A DNA stretch of 32,500 bases from Chrysomallon squamiferum (GCA_012295275.1 CM022677.1:19546466-19578965), one strand, 5' to 3'; positions 10,740 to 20,800 are shown, counted from the first letter of the stretch. Notes: a model not told the origin generated them from the letters alone. Translations and numbers: made by a program.

Positions 10740-11085
10740 CAAAATTACCTCCCTTGATAAACCTGCTGCATCTGAATAACAGCAACACTACAGTCACATG
10801 GGAGATAACTGGTAATAACAATAACTTTGATGGATGACAAGAAAAAGATGAAGTTATCTTTCTTGAAAATGTAGGCAACTAAAACATTTATAAGGGAGGT
10901 AACTGGTGACAATGATTCCTTTTGTAAAATGTCTGAACCTTCATGTTATCCAGAAAAATAAATTACAATAGCTAAAGCTTTCATAAAAACAAATCTCCTT
11001 TAAAAAACAAATTGTCTTTAAACTCCCTTGTTCACAAGAAAGATAACTCCCACCAACATTGCAAATAACAAGAGTTACCTACCTT
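10740..11085. repeat. Scattered 'gggaggtaact' short motifs
   Basis: Copies of ttacctccctt or its complement occur near 10747 (ttacctcccttg), 10799 (gggagataact), 10893 (gggaggtaact), 11022-11050 (an inverted pair) and 11074 (ttacctaccttg, overlapping the CEP78 splice donor). From memory, such motifs are frequent in molluscan DNA. The 10220-11082 interval otherwise looks like intron or intergenic sequence. Confidence 0.5.
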
Positions 11086-11186
11086 GATCACTTGAGCCAG
11101 GCACTCTGCACCACGCCATGTCAGACTGCAACCTGTGAAGTTGACAGAGTTGATGTTGGTGGCATTCTTCACCCCCTTGCAGACAA
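11083..11186 (-). CDS. CEP78: CEP78-like coding exon 5
   Basis: Acceptor CATTGTAG precedes 11186 and donor AAG|GTAGGT follows 11083. It encodes VCKGVKNATNINSVNFTG, then CSLTWRGAECLAQVIK, an LRR strongly reminiscent of vertebrate CEP78. It ends in phase 0, so the next exon should begin on a codon boundary. Confidence 0.85.
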
Positions 11187-11514
11187 CTACAATGACGTAC
11201 AACAACTCCAACGTCAGCAGATAAAATTTTACATAACGATATTTAATATTTCAGTGTTAATAGTTCAGCTTGTGTCATGTGTAAAGGATTCTTACTGAAA
11301 GATCTGCTGTCACTTTATGGACTGTTCATACTGATTATAGTAGCCATGGTTTTTTTTTTATGATTTGGGGAAAAAGATACAAGTGAAAATATAGTAATTA
11401 GTAATAATAAAATAAATCTTTAAAAATGTATTTTTTTCACATATGCTCAGTCTTATCAGTAATTTTGTTTCTTTTATCTAAAACAAAAATATATATAAGA
11501 TATATATGTCTGCA

Positions 11515-11568
<54 letters not shown>

Positions 11569-13619
11569 CACACACAGTAAGTTAGGCTAATTTCTTTTTT
11601 TTATTCAGAACAAAATTAAAAAAACTAATAATTAAAAAAAGAATAATTAAAAATATATATTTATAATTTATGAAACACAGATGCTCAGTCTTATAAATAT
11701 ATTTTTCATTCTAATCTTTTTAATTTTCATTTTTGCTATATTTTGTGCAGTTATCAACTTCAGAATACTTTGAATATTTCTATTTGAAAAGTCTTGTTCT
11801 CTGAACTGATAGCAAAAAATGTAAATTAAATTATTCTTTTTGTTCATAAGTTGATTCAGCTGAAATGTATTTTACAGAAATAAATAAAATAATTAATTAT
11901 TAATAGAAAAAAAACACAAATATTTACTTTCAAGCCCAGCATCTCCAAGGCGACAGTATTCCAGTGAAAGATGATTGAGAGATGTGTTTTTAACTAAATC
12001 CTGAAAACAAAACAAAAATACATAAACAGCAATAATAACTTTATGTGTGTGTGCCTAAAATGGGCCTTAAATAATGACTTAAAATAAAAAGTAACAACCT
12101 TACAAGTCAACCTATAAAAAGCCTTAGTAATATTTTTACAAAAAAAAAAAACAAGCTTAAAAAGGCCTTCAATCACGACTTCTTAGTAAACCTATTGAAA
12201 ACTAACAGTAATAACTTTTTAAGAAAGCCTAAAAAGGGCCTTAGAGAATGCCTTATTTGGTAAACTTATTAATCTTATTATGTCAAATTTAGCAAATTTT
12301 TTAGAAAAACTATTTATTTTTATCCCTATGTTTAATGATGACAAAGTAAGTCATCTACCAAGCAAAAAATTAAGGTTTAATTTAAGCGAGTGTGTTATGT
12401 CGAGATATCTTGTTAATGGTTCAAAAGGTTAATTACTGTACATGTTAAACCTATAAAGGGCCATTAACAATAAATTTACATTATTAACCTATAAAAGGCC
12501 CTCATAATAACTTTTCACGTTAACCTATAAAGGGCCCTAATAGTAACTTTTCACGTTAACCTATAAAAGCCCCTAATAATAACTTTTCACGTTAACCTAT
12601 AAAAGGCCCTAGTAACAACTGTTCAAGTTAACCTATAAAAGGCCCTATAAAGGGCCTTACTGAAAACTTTACAAATTAACCTGTAAAGGGCCTTGGTAAT
12701 ACAGCATTATTACATTTACCTATCAAGATAAACCACAGTAATTATCAAGAACTATATAGTCCCACAATAATACAGCATCATTAAGTAAACCTATCAAGAT
12801 AAACCACAGTAATACTTTATCAAGAGAACCTAAAAAGGGCCCACAGTAATACGTAATCAAGAGAACCTAAAAAGGGCCCACAGTAATACGTAATCAAGTG
12901 AACCTAAAAAGGGCCCACATTAGTACGTTACCAAGAGAACCTAAAAAGGGCCCACAGTAATACGTAATCAAGTGAACCTAAAAAGGGCCCACAGTAATAC
13001 GTAATCAAGAGAACCTAAAAAGGGCCTACCTTTACAAGTATCTGCAAGTCTCGGTCGCGAAGGGGAATCCCCTGGAGCTCGAGACAGCGGAGACTGGAGG
13101 ACACGAGGAGACAGTCATGGAGGGCTTTACACAACCGAAATGTGATTTCCTTCGACCGAATTGATGGCGTTTTTCTCCTCTGTATTGCAGCTTTCTTTTC
13201 TGAAAAATGTTTTTTTTTACTTTTTTTTTAACTTCCATAAAAACAAAATTTAATTTTTTTTTTCAGTGTAAATGAAATTATTATTATTATTGTTATTATT
13301 ATTATTTTTTTTTATTATCTGTTTAATTTTTATTACTCTGAAGGAAGTTAAATGTTTCTGTTTTAAATGAATATATAGTTTAAAAACAGAATATTGCTTT
13401 ATCTTTTGATTATGTATGTGAATCCAGGGGCAGATAAGTTCTATTTAAATTATCTTTCCTTTGTATTTTAAAAATTTGTTTACTTATTATTATTTTAAGT
13501 GATTAAAGCAAAACATGGTCACATAACTCTTTAATATTTCTTAATTAAATAATTCTGTTTTATAAAATATCTGACTTAATCAAAGGAGGTTAACATTTAG
13601 GTACTACATAATTTCATTT

Positions 13620-13668
<49 letters not shown>

Positions 13669-14678
13669 CTTTTTTTATCTAGTTCAGTATATATATATAT
13701 ATATTTTTTAACAAACAGATAATTGTTCCTCATTTTATTAAATTAATTCCAATTTAAAATTACTTTTTTTTTTTTTGCATTTGTTCAGCATTTAATGATT
13801 CTTTGAAAAACAAGTGAATAACTCAAATTTATAAAAAATTTATATCAATGAATAAAGAAACAAATAATTATTTACAAATTAAATCTCACCATTTTCGTCT
13901 CCAAAAGGCTGAAAATAGCTTCGCACAGCTACAAAATCTAAACTCTTGTTTATTCTTAAAGTGTTCAGAATCGGTTGCCAGTCATTTGCTCTGAAAATAC
14001 ATAAGTAAGTAAGTAGATAAAATAATGAATAAATGAATGAATAAATAAATAAAAATGAATGAATGATAAATAAATTAAATAATGAATGAATAAATAATAA
14101 ATAAAATACTGAATGAATAAATAATAAATAAAATAATGAATGAATGAATGAGTAAATAAAATACTGAATGAATAAAATGAATGAATCAATCAATAATTAA
14201 TCATTGGCTGCCAATAAAATAAATAAATAAATGAATGAATAAATAAATAAATAAATAGATAATAAAAAGAAATAATAATAGAGTAAGTAAATAATGAAAA
14301 TAAAGACATTTATTAACATTTTAAACACATTAAAGCAATAAAATATCATTTGGAAATATGAAAAATATATTTATACAATTTTTTAAGGTACATTTTAACA
14401 AACGTGACAGCAAAAACAAAAAAAAAAAACGTAACGTAATTCACAACATATCAACTAATTACAGCTGTTTCTTCGTACCAAGAAAAGTACATGTTTAACG
14501 AGTTTTACCTGATTCGGTCTGCATTAATGTCAAGGACACCTTGCGACAGGTGAGCTTTGACAGCAGCTACTGGAACGCTGTCTTGTAAAGCACAAAGGTG
14601 GTCGTAGTATGTTTCAAAATCATTGCCTCCATTTTGTCGGACATGCACACTGTGAATCATTGTCTATAACACTGTATC
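11083..14678 (-). CDS. CEP78: CEP78-like centrosomal leucine-rich-repeat protein, N-terminal 200 residues
   Basis: CEP78 is a centriole/centrosome protein with N-terminal leucine-rich repeats, needed in animals for normal centriole and cilium behaviour. Five coding exons join in phase on the minus strand: 14509-14660, 13890-13990, 13030-13199, 11928-12000 and 11083-11186. They total 600 nt, exactly 200 codons, and every junction is GT-AG. The product begins MIHSVHVRQNGG and contains LCALQDSVPVAAVKA, GVLDINADRIRANDW, LRCLELQGIPLRDRDL, LNHLSLEYCRLGDAGLE and FTGCSLTWRGAE, in the same order as the vertebrate CEP78 start and its LRR repeats. The ATG at 14660 lies 18 bases inside its exon, so a noncoding exon precedes it. 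Later exons (usual protein roughly 700 residues) were not found in the window, so the gene is incomplete here. Confidence 0.88.
11187..11927 (-). other. CEP78-like intron with (TG)n
   Basis: AT-rich intron between coding exons 4 and 5. It holds a (TG)n run at about 11519-11565 and no other feature I can name. Confidence 0.8.
11928..12000 (-). CDS. CEP78: CEP78-like coding exon 4
   Basis: A short 73-nt exon. Acceptor TTGTTTTCAG precedes 12000 and donor AAA|GTAAAT follows 11928. It encodes one LRR, DLVKNTSLNHLSLEYCRLGD then AGLE, and leaves one base to the next exon. Confidence 0.85.
12050..13028. repeat. Intron-filling minisatellite (about 37-43 bp units)
   Basis: Nearly the whole CEP78 intron between coding exons 3 and 4 is tandem repeat. 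Near exon 3 (12830-13028), 37-bp units built on cacagtaatacgtaatcaag then agaacctaaaaagggcc are almost identical. In the middle (12450-12700), units of about 40 bp carry ttttcacgttaacctataaa then aggcccta. Toward exon 4 (12050-12300) only degraded aagcct / aaagggcctt remnants remain. The array begins at the splice donor of exon 3 itself. Confidence 0.85.
13030..13199 (-). CDS. CEP78: CEP78-like coding exon 3
   Basis: Acceptor ACATTTTTCAG precedes 13199 and donor AAG|GTAGGC follows 13030. The correct frame reads KKAAIQRRKTPSIRSKEITF and continues through the first clear LRR (LRCLELQGIPLRDRDLQIL). The longest minus-strand open frame at this spot is in a different, incorrect frame. Confidence 0.88.
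13200..13889 (-). other. CEP78-like intron with 44-base poly-T
   Basis: AT-rich intron between coding exons 2 and 3. It holds T44 at about 13623-13666, (AT)n near 13690-13702 and ATT repeats near 13278-13304. Confidence 0.8.
13890..13990 (-). CDS. CEP78: CEP78-like coding exon 2
   Basis: Acceptor TATTTTCAG precedes 13990 and donor ATG|GTGAGA follows 13890. It encodes ANDWQPILNTLRINKSLDF and onward to the FGDENG segment, completing the split Arg codon of exon 1. Confidence 0.88.
14000..14290. repeat. (AATG/AATA)n tetranucleotide repeat
   Basis: Degenerate tetranucleotide array of aatg and aata units inside the CEP78-like intron between coding exons 1 and 2. The overlapping minus-strand frames (SFIHS/FIYSF strings) are repeat artefacts except for the true exon at their end. 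Confidence 0.85.
14509..14678 (-). CDS. CEP78: CEP78-like coding exon 1 (with 18 nt of 5' UTR)
   Basis: The acceptor TTTCTTTTTCAG ends at 14679. The ATG is at 14660-14658, with A at -3. The exon encodes residues 1-50 plus two bases and ends at donor AG|GTAAAA (14509/14508). Confidence 0.88.
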
Positions 14679-14690
14679 CTGAAAAAGAAA

Positions 14691-14757
14691 ATATATATAT
14701 ATATTTATATAGATATTTTTATTAATTACAAACAGGAAAGAGAGACTGGAAAAAGAG

Positions 14758-14837
<80 letters not shown>

Positions 14838-14940
14838 GTAAAAGGTTAAGTGAAAGAAAACAGGACTACAGAAGAGAAATAGGGTATGAGAGAGAGGGAT
14901 AGACAGAGAAAGAGAAAGAGAGGGACAGACACACATACAG
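14691..14940. repeat. (AT)n and (GA)37 microsatellites
   Basis: A short (AT)n lies at 14691-14704 and an uninterrupted GA run at about 14761-14834, followed by a degenerate purine-rich flank. All lie in the presumed 5' UTR intron of the CEP78-like gene. Confidence 0.9.
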
Positions 14941-15545
14941 AAATATACAGACTGACAATGACACAGGTGATAAGGTATGTGTGGGAAACAGTATTACTGT
15001 ATACCAGTAATTCAGTGTTCTTTATTATTTAAACCATGCCTTAAAGTTCATTAACAATAATCTAAAGTAACCAATGCTGGCATCTGAAGAAAAAATATTC
15101 CTTATACAGCGCGTGATATGATTGGCTTATTATTGCATAGGACATTGAGATTCTATAATTTATTCCATTTAAAATATTATTTTCACATAAAAAAAAAATT
15201 CGTAACTGTGATAATAATATAAAGTTAGATAATGAAATACCTAAGTGAAACGGTGATACTTGAACATTTGTTGCATTCACCGATTCAGTGTGCATATGAA
15301 TCTGATAGTTATACGTTTCTAACTTTCTTCGGAAATGGATTCGGCCTCAGATATAGTTTATCTCAACAATAAGCATCCAACTTAATGGTCATACTCTTTC
15401 TCATAATTATTTATTCGTTCAATATAATATGAAATATTATTTATTTCTTCAGAGGCCAGGAGAGGGTTGCATTCTGATTCTATTACAGTCGTGTTTGTGC
15501 ACGTTTCGCCGATGTTTGCTATTCGATTACTCCATTAATTCTCAC

Positions 15546-15800
15546 CAGCGATAATTGGAACTATGTCCAGTTGCTTAATCCTGTGTAAAAATAACATGAA
15601 CAAGGTTGCCAACTGTTTGGTTCTGAAATCTTGCTTTCACTGATCTTAAATCGGTAACAGCTTCTATCCCGATTTGGATACTGGCGCCATTGTTGTTTTT
15701 GTTGGTTTTCGACCGTTTCAATACATTCAATATGCTGGTATTCTACTTCCGTATATCTTCGGTTTTCTTCGTCATCTGTGGAGAGGTGCAATGATTGCAG
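15546..15800 (-). other. Probable noncoding first exon of the CEP78-like gene
   Basis: The acceptor just upstream of the CEP78 ATG (14679) implies an earlier exon. The best minus-strand donor upstream is CGCTG|GTGAGAA at 15546/15545. The region up to about 15800 is richer in GC and CpG than its flanks and contains an ETS-like acttccg (15745). A 76-codon upstream frame (15791-15561) would be read if transcription starts above it. The boundary at the donor is sequence-based; the 5' end is a guess. Confidence 0.4.
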
Positions 15801-16633
15801 TTTTTATTTTGTTATTGCTTGATTTAGTCCATTTCATTTGTTTATTCTTACTCAGTAATCTTACATTTATCTCATAAATAAATAAATATTTATTGAATCA
15901 TTAATATTTTATGTTATATATAGTGCATTTATGAAAGAAAGAAGAAATAATATATTTAATAACACTAACACTACAGTCACTAGTGTTGTAAGCGGAAAAA
16001 ATGCATTAATATAATTGAAAATAAGTTAGTTTATTGCTAATATATAGTTTGCTAAAAATTATTTTAATTATAAAATATATAGGCATATATATTATATTAA
16101 AGATTGCAATGTCATATTGATAGAATACGATATTTTCAAACATGAAAACGAAATATACCGAAGATAAACGAACTCGTGTTTTTCCGTGTCACGAGCTGAA
16201 TCAAACACTTGCGTTCAGGAAAGTTCTAGATTCTTGTACCATTTCATTGTTTAAGGTAGTAGTTAATACTGAACATCAGATTTACGTAAGAGAGGGATAG
16301 CATATATTAGATACTAAGTTATTTGCAGGTGATCGGTGCCAGATTCAGGTTCGTACTCTATTATCAATTGTTTTTGTGTTCTGTCAATATTTCGTCTGCT
16401 TGTGTTCGCGTTCTGAATCGGAAACGATGTTATATTTGATTTATTTTCGTCTTTTTCTCTGAAACAGTTTTAATGTGTATTTGGTAACAATTAAGCTCGG
16501 TAAAATATTATCACAGTGAAATAACCCAATATATTTAGAAAGGCTTTAATTTAAGTGTGTATTTTTACACTTAAACAGTTAAATTACATTTTATTTTTAA
16601 GCCTTTATTTCACTCTCTCCTAAGTAGTTGAAA
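15800..16633. promoter_or_regulatory. Divergent intergenic/promoter region of CEP78-like and DNAJA-like genes
   Basis: The two genes point away from each other here. AT-rich sequence at 15880-16130 is followed by a CpG-containing stretch (16140-16215) and the heat-shock element. The motif accgaagata (16157-16166) appears inverted as tatcttcggt (15753-15762). No clear TATA box is placed. The DnaJ 5' UTR probably starts after about 16240. Confidence 0.5.
16214..16231 (+). promoter_or_regulatory. Heat-shock element (HSF1 binding site)
   Basis: The sequence ttcaggaaagttctagat reads TTC-nn-GAA-nn-TTC-nn-GAt: three perfect alternating HSF half-sites plus a fourth with one mismatch. It lies 403 bases upstream of the start codon of an HSP40 gene, as expected for a heat-inducible co-chaperone. 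The pattern is direct; HSF binding is inferred. Confidence 0.7.
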
Positions 16634-16765
16634 ATGGTGAAAGAAACCGCATTTTATGAAATTCTTGGGGTGAAACCCACTGCTACACCAGATGAAATTA
16701 AGAAAGCATACCGAAAACTGGCATTAAAATACCATCCTGACAAGAACCCAGATGATCCAAATAAG
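16634..16765 (+). CDS. DNAJA1: DNAJA-like exon 1 (J domain start, HPD)
   Basis: Encodes residues 1-44, with [15 protein letters not shown] carrying the HPD loop. It ends in phase 0 at AAG|GTAAGA. Confidence 0.95.
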
Positions 16766-17126
16766 GTAAGAACTGAGAATTATTTTTTATAATAATTTAA
16801 AGGAACGAGATAACGTTTTAATAACTGTTTTAAAATCTGCTTTTCAGTCGGTAAAGGTAAGTTAATATTATTTATTTCAAAACATTACTGAGCCCCTAAG
16901 CATTTCATACGGTATAAAATTAATAAAATGAAGATTATTTTACTCTTCCATTACTCAAAACTAACCCTTAATTACGAAATTGATATGGTTTGAAATTTTG
17001 TTATTTATTTCTGATATTTCTGATGTTAACAGATGAATCGGTGATGAGCTAATGGCTAATGATACAGCAGTCATTTTACATACAAGTCATTATTAGTAAT
17101 ATATAATTATTATTTTGTCTTTTAAA

Positions 17127-17178
<52 letters not shown>

Positions 17179-18992
17179 TTGTTTTGGGATTTAAAAAAAA
17201 AAATTTTGGTTTATTTCATTTCAGACTGGTTAGAAATTACACAGATGAATCATTATGTAATTAAACTAATTAATTAATTTTATTTTTATTATTATTTTTT
17301 TTTACATCATTCAAATTAATATTTATTATTTTTCACTTCATCCAAAGCAGCATTTTACAGATGAATTATTTTTAACACTTTCTAGTAAATAAATATATAT
17401 ATTTTTTAAAAATATATGTTTCTAATTAGTGTTTATCATTTTTTTTCAGTTCAAACAAATCAGCATGGCTTACGAGGTTCTCTCCGACCCGAAGAAACGA
17501 GAAATCTACAACAAGGGAGGAGAAGATGCCATCAAGGGGGGAGGTGCCTCTGACGGAGGGTTTGCCTCGCCCATGGACATATTTGAAATGTTTTTCCATG
17601 GTGGGGGTCGCAGGCGCGGCCCTGCTAAGGGTAAAGATGTGATCCACCAGGTGAACGTCACCCTGGAGGAAATGTACAATGGATCTACTCGTAAACTGGC
17701 GCTGCAGAAGAAAGTGATTTGTCCAAAATGTCAAGGTCGGTGGAACAAAGCTGTAGAAATAAATGAGTTTTAGCTTTTCTTTTTTCTTTTTTTTTAAAAG
17801 TATAGTTGAGGTGAATTTGATGCATCTTATTCTACTTCTTCTTGTTATTATTATTATTATTATTATTACTGTTGTTATTAGTTATTATTATTATATTGTT
17901 ACTGTTATTATTACTGTTATTATTAGTGTTGTTATTACTGATATTATGCTACACCTCTTATTATTATTATTATTACTGTTATCATTTTTATTTTCTCATT
18001 CAAACATATTTAAAAACATATCTCACTGCTGATACATAATATTCTCTCTTTGACTCACTAATATATATATATATATATATCAATCTTCTTTATACACACA
18101 CATATATCAAACTCTCTTTCTTTCTGCCTATTTCTCTTGTCTACCTTCTTCTCTATCTGTTTCTTTTTCTATCATTCTCTTTTCATTCATTCATTCATTC
18201 ACACTGACTGAGTTCCTCACTCCCTATACTTTCTCCACTTCTGCTTAGGACAAGGAGGCAAAGATGTCCAGAAATGTAACTCGTGCCATGGCTCGGGCAC
18301 AAAGGTCATTATCCAGCAGCTGGGCATTGGAATTGTCCAGCAGATGCAGACAATCTGCCCCGACTGTAAAGGTCAGGGGGAGACTATCAGCCCCAAGAAC
18401 CGCTGCAAGAATTGCCAAGGAAACAAGACGCTGAAGGAGAGGAAAATCTTAGAGGTTCACATAGACCCAGGTAACAAAAAACTTCTTCTATACACTGTTT
18501 TTGGTTCACTTTTCAGCTCGTTTCCGTATTAAGAATTTCACACACATGCATGCACGCATACACACACACACATACACATATTTTTTTCATTTGTAATTTA
18601 GACAAAGAGGAAGCAATCTGTTTATTGATAAAAAGTGAAGTGTCATTTAGTAATTGGTGTTTATGAGTGAATGTGTGTATAGAATTTTTATTTTTATTTT
18701 TATTTTTTTATAAAAATGTGCAGTCTGTTGATAAAACCAGTCAAAACATAAATAAATAAATAAATATATATAAAATGAAATGAAAATAAAAACACATGTC
18801 TGTCTGTTTATAAAACCAGATAATTTTCTTGAATTAGAACTGCCAATGTTCTAATGTGATCATAATACTCAATTTGTTACATATGTATAATGACAGTCTT
18901 GTAATTAAATATTATTATTATTATTAATATTAATATTAATATTATTATTATGATTATGATTATGATTATGATTATGATTATGATTATTATTA

Positions 18993-19026
<34 letters not shown>

Positions 19027-19110
19027 CATCATCATTAACAATTAATATCATCATCATTTTTATATTATTAACCATGACTGTCATTATTAACTATGATTAT
19101 CATCATCATT

Positions 19111-19148
<38 letters not shown>

Positions 19149-20383
19149 TATTAGTTATTATTGTCATAAACAGGTATGAAAGATGGCCAGCAGATCTGTT
19201 TCAGTGGGGAAGGAGACCAGGAGCCGGGACTTGAACCAGGAGACGTAATCATCGTAATAGAGGAGCAGCCACACAAAGTGTTTCGCAGACGAGGACAGGA
19301 TCTAATCATGACCTTGAAGATTGACCTGGTGGAGGCCCTGTGCGGGTTCCACAAACAGATAGAGACGCTGGACAAACGAATACTGTCGATAAAGACTCAA
19401 CCAGGTATTACTGATGTCATTGTTGTAGTGGTAGATGTAGTTGTAGTTAATTTTATTTTTATTTTTATTTTTATTTTATTTTTGTAAATATTTTTGTTAG
19501 TGTTATGTGGGTTTATATTATTATTATTTTATTTTATTTTTTAAATATTTTTATTATGGTTTATGTGGGTTTATATTATTTTATTTTATTTTGTAAATAT
19601 TTTTATTAGGGTTGTGTGGGTTTATATTATTTGTATTTAATTTTTTTAAAATATTTTTATATTAGGGTTATGTGTGTTTATATTATTTTTATTTTATTAA
19701 AACACTCATAAGCCCATTTTATTATAACAATAATTATTATTATTATTTTTATTTTTATTTTCTTTATCATTATCATTTTTTAAATTATTTTCTTTCTTAA
19801 TATTACTAATATTGTTGTTGTTATTATTGCATTTTTTGTTATCATTATTATTATAATTACTGTCACTGTTGTTGTTGTTATTGCATTTTTTGTTATTGTT
19901 ATAATTACTATCGCTGTTGTTGTTATTGTCATTATAATTACTATCACTGTAGTTGTTGTTGTTGTTGTTATTATTGCATTTTTTGTTATTGTTATTATTA
20001 TAATTGTTATCACTGTTATTGTTGTTGTTGATGTTGTTGTTGTAATGTTTTAATTTTTTAAATTTCAAGGCGAGGTGATTCCTCACGGCACAGTCAAGTG
20101 CATTCTGAACGAGGGAATGCCCCACTACCGCAACATCATCGAGAAAGGCCGCCTCATCGTTCAGTTCAGTGTGGTGTTCCCACCAGATAACTTCCAGCCT
20201 CCGGAAAAGCTCAGAAAGCTGGAAAAATACCTCCCTGAGCGCACGGAGCTTATCGTTCCCGACGACTGTGATATTTGTTCTCTGTCGGAGGTTGACCCCG
20301 AGGAGATAAAGCAGAGACAGCGCGAAGCGTACGAGGAAGACGATGAGATGCATGGACAGAGAGTGCAGTGCGCGCAGCATTGA
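16634..20383 (+). CDS. DNAJA1: DnaJ homolog subfamily A (type I HSP40), DNAJA1/4-like
   Basis: Co-chaperone that binds unfolded clients and stimulates HSP70 ATPase in the cytosol. Five exons (16634-16765, 17450-17735, 18249-18470, 19174-19404, 20070-20383) join by GT-AG introns into 394 codons plus stop; human DNAJA1 has 397. The J domain covers about 1-70, with the catalytic HPD at 34-36. A short Gly-rich region with [14 protein letters not shown] follows at about 75-100. The zinc-finger domain has four CxxCxG motifs at C135, C149, C176 and C192; the last is CKNCQGNK, degenerate as in DNAJA1. The C-terminal substrate domains include [13 protein letters not shown] and LVEALCGF. The protein ends in CAQH, a CaaX-type farnesylation box like the CAHQ of DNAJA2. 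The ATG has a strong context (gaaaATGg). Body similarity favours DNAJA1/4 over DNAJA2; the exact orthologue name is uncertain. Confidence 0.95.
16766..17449 (+). other. DNAJA-like intron 1
   Basis: AT-rich intron with an (ATT)n run at about 17128-17176. No other feature seen. Confidence 0.9.
17450..17735 (+). CDS. DNAJA1: DNAJA-like exon 2 (J domain end, G/F region, first zinc motif)
   Basis: Acceptor TTTTTTTTCAG precedes 17450. Residues 45-139 run from [18 protein letters not shown] to VICPKCQ. The donor is CAAG|GTCGGT, with a C at +3 instead of the usual A/G, so it is a weaker site. Confidence 0.94.
17736..18248 (+). other. DNAJA-like intron 2
   Basis: Contains interrupted (ATT)n with ctgtt variants (17843-17980), (TA)n at 18061-18080 and pyrimidine-rich sequence before the acceptor. 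Frames rich in Leu/Ile/Tyr here are artefacts. Confidence 0.9.
18249..18470 (+). CDS. DNAJA1: DNAJA-like exon 3 (zinc-finger core)
   Basis: Acceptor TGCTTAG precedes 18249 and donor CCAG|GTAACA follows 18470. It carries zinc motifs [16 protein letters not shown] and CKNCQGNK, then KILEVHIDP. Confidence 0.94.
18471..19173 (+). other. DNAJA-like intron 3 with trinucleotide arrays
   Basis: Ends in (ATT)n, (ATG)n and (ATC)n arrays across about 18908-19160, up to within about 15 bases of the acceptor. Confidence 0.9.
19174..19404 (+). CDS. DNAJA1: DNAJA-like exon 4 (C-terminal domain)
   Basis: Acceptor ATAAACAG precedes 19174 and donor CCAG|GTATTA follows 19404. It encodes [19 protein letters not shown] through [18 protein letters not shown]. 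Confidence 0.94.
19460..20050. repeat. DNAJA-like intron 4: ~60-bp minisatellite plus (TTATTG)n
   Basis: About four diverged copies of a unit with aatatttttattagggttat, then gtgggtttatattatt, then an ATTTT run lie at about 19485-19695. They are followed by complex att/gtt trinucleotide arrays to 20045. The Asn-rich minus-strand frame is an artefact. Confidence 0.8.
20070..20383 (+). CDS. DNAJA1: DNAJA-like exon 5 (terminal, CaaX end)
   Basis: Acceptor AATTTCAAG precedes 20070. It encodes [20 protein letters not shown] through the acidic C-terminal segment to VQCAQH and stop TGA (20381-20383). Confidence 0.94.
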
Positions 20384-20629
20384 TGTGGATGTTTGTGTTT
20401 TGTGTTCGCACCGATGTAGGCAGTTGGCAGTGTAATGAGTCTGTGTTTGGTTAGATTTTCCCGTTTACGTTAATTCGTTTTATTCTCTCTCTCTTCTTTT
20501 TTTAAATCGGTTTGTAAATGTGTACAGAGTATGTTTGTATAATCGAAGAAAAGAAGAGTGTCCTAACACAGGTTTTGTTAAATCTTTAGTTAAATCTTTT
20601 TTTAGGAGTGATTATGTTTCGTCAAAGAG

Positions 20630-20661
<32 letters not shown>

Positions 20662-20800
20662 CTTTACTTTTGATACCCTTTAAGACAGGCACACTAACAC
20701 ACACACCCATAAAACATCTGTGAACATACTTCAATCAGCATAAATTTTGATTAACAGAATTTTTGCTTTTTGGTGTTGAAATAAATGTATTATTAATAAA
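20384..20800 (+). other. DNAJA-like 3' UTR
   Basis: Runs from the stop to the first poly(A) signals. It contains a (CT)14 run (20631-20658). The short open frame here (from 20520) shows no protein-like features. Confidence 0.6.
20780..20800 (+). terminator. Poly(A) signals for the DNAJA-like gene
   Basis: AATAAA at 20780-20785 and again at 20795-20800, about 400 bases after the stop codon. Confidence 0.6.

Noticed and set aside
11059-11298. 79-codon + strand frame
   Set aside because: Antisense to CEP78 exon 5, whose frame, splice sites and LRR match are clear.
12450-13028. Regular direct repeats resembling a CRISPR array
   Set aside because: Units are contiguous with no unique spacers, lie inside an animal intron and have no cas genes; it is a minisatellite.
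13032-13238. 68-codon minus-strand frame starting in CEP78 exon 3
   Set aside because: Out of frame with the LRR reading and starts in the intron.
15561-15791. 76-codon minus-strand frame as a protein gene
   Set aside because: Sits in the inferred CEP78 5' UTR and looks like an upstream frame, not a gene with known similarity.
19494-19690. Telomere-like TTAGGG occurrences
   Set aside because: Isolated ttaggg hexamers within a ~60-bp AT-rich minisatellite; no tandem telomeric array.
19706-20380. 224-codon minus-strand Asn-rich frame
   Set aside because: Antisense to DNAJA exon 5 and to trinucleotide repeats; the + strand protein is unambiguous.
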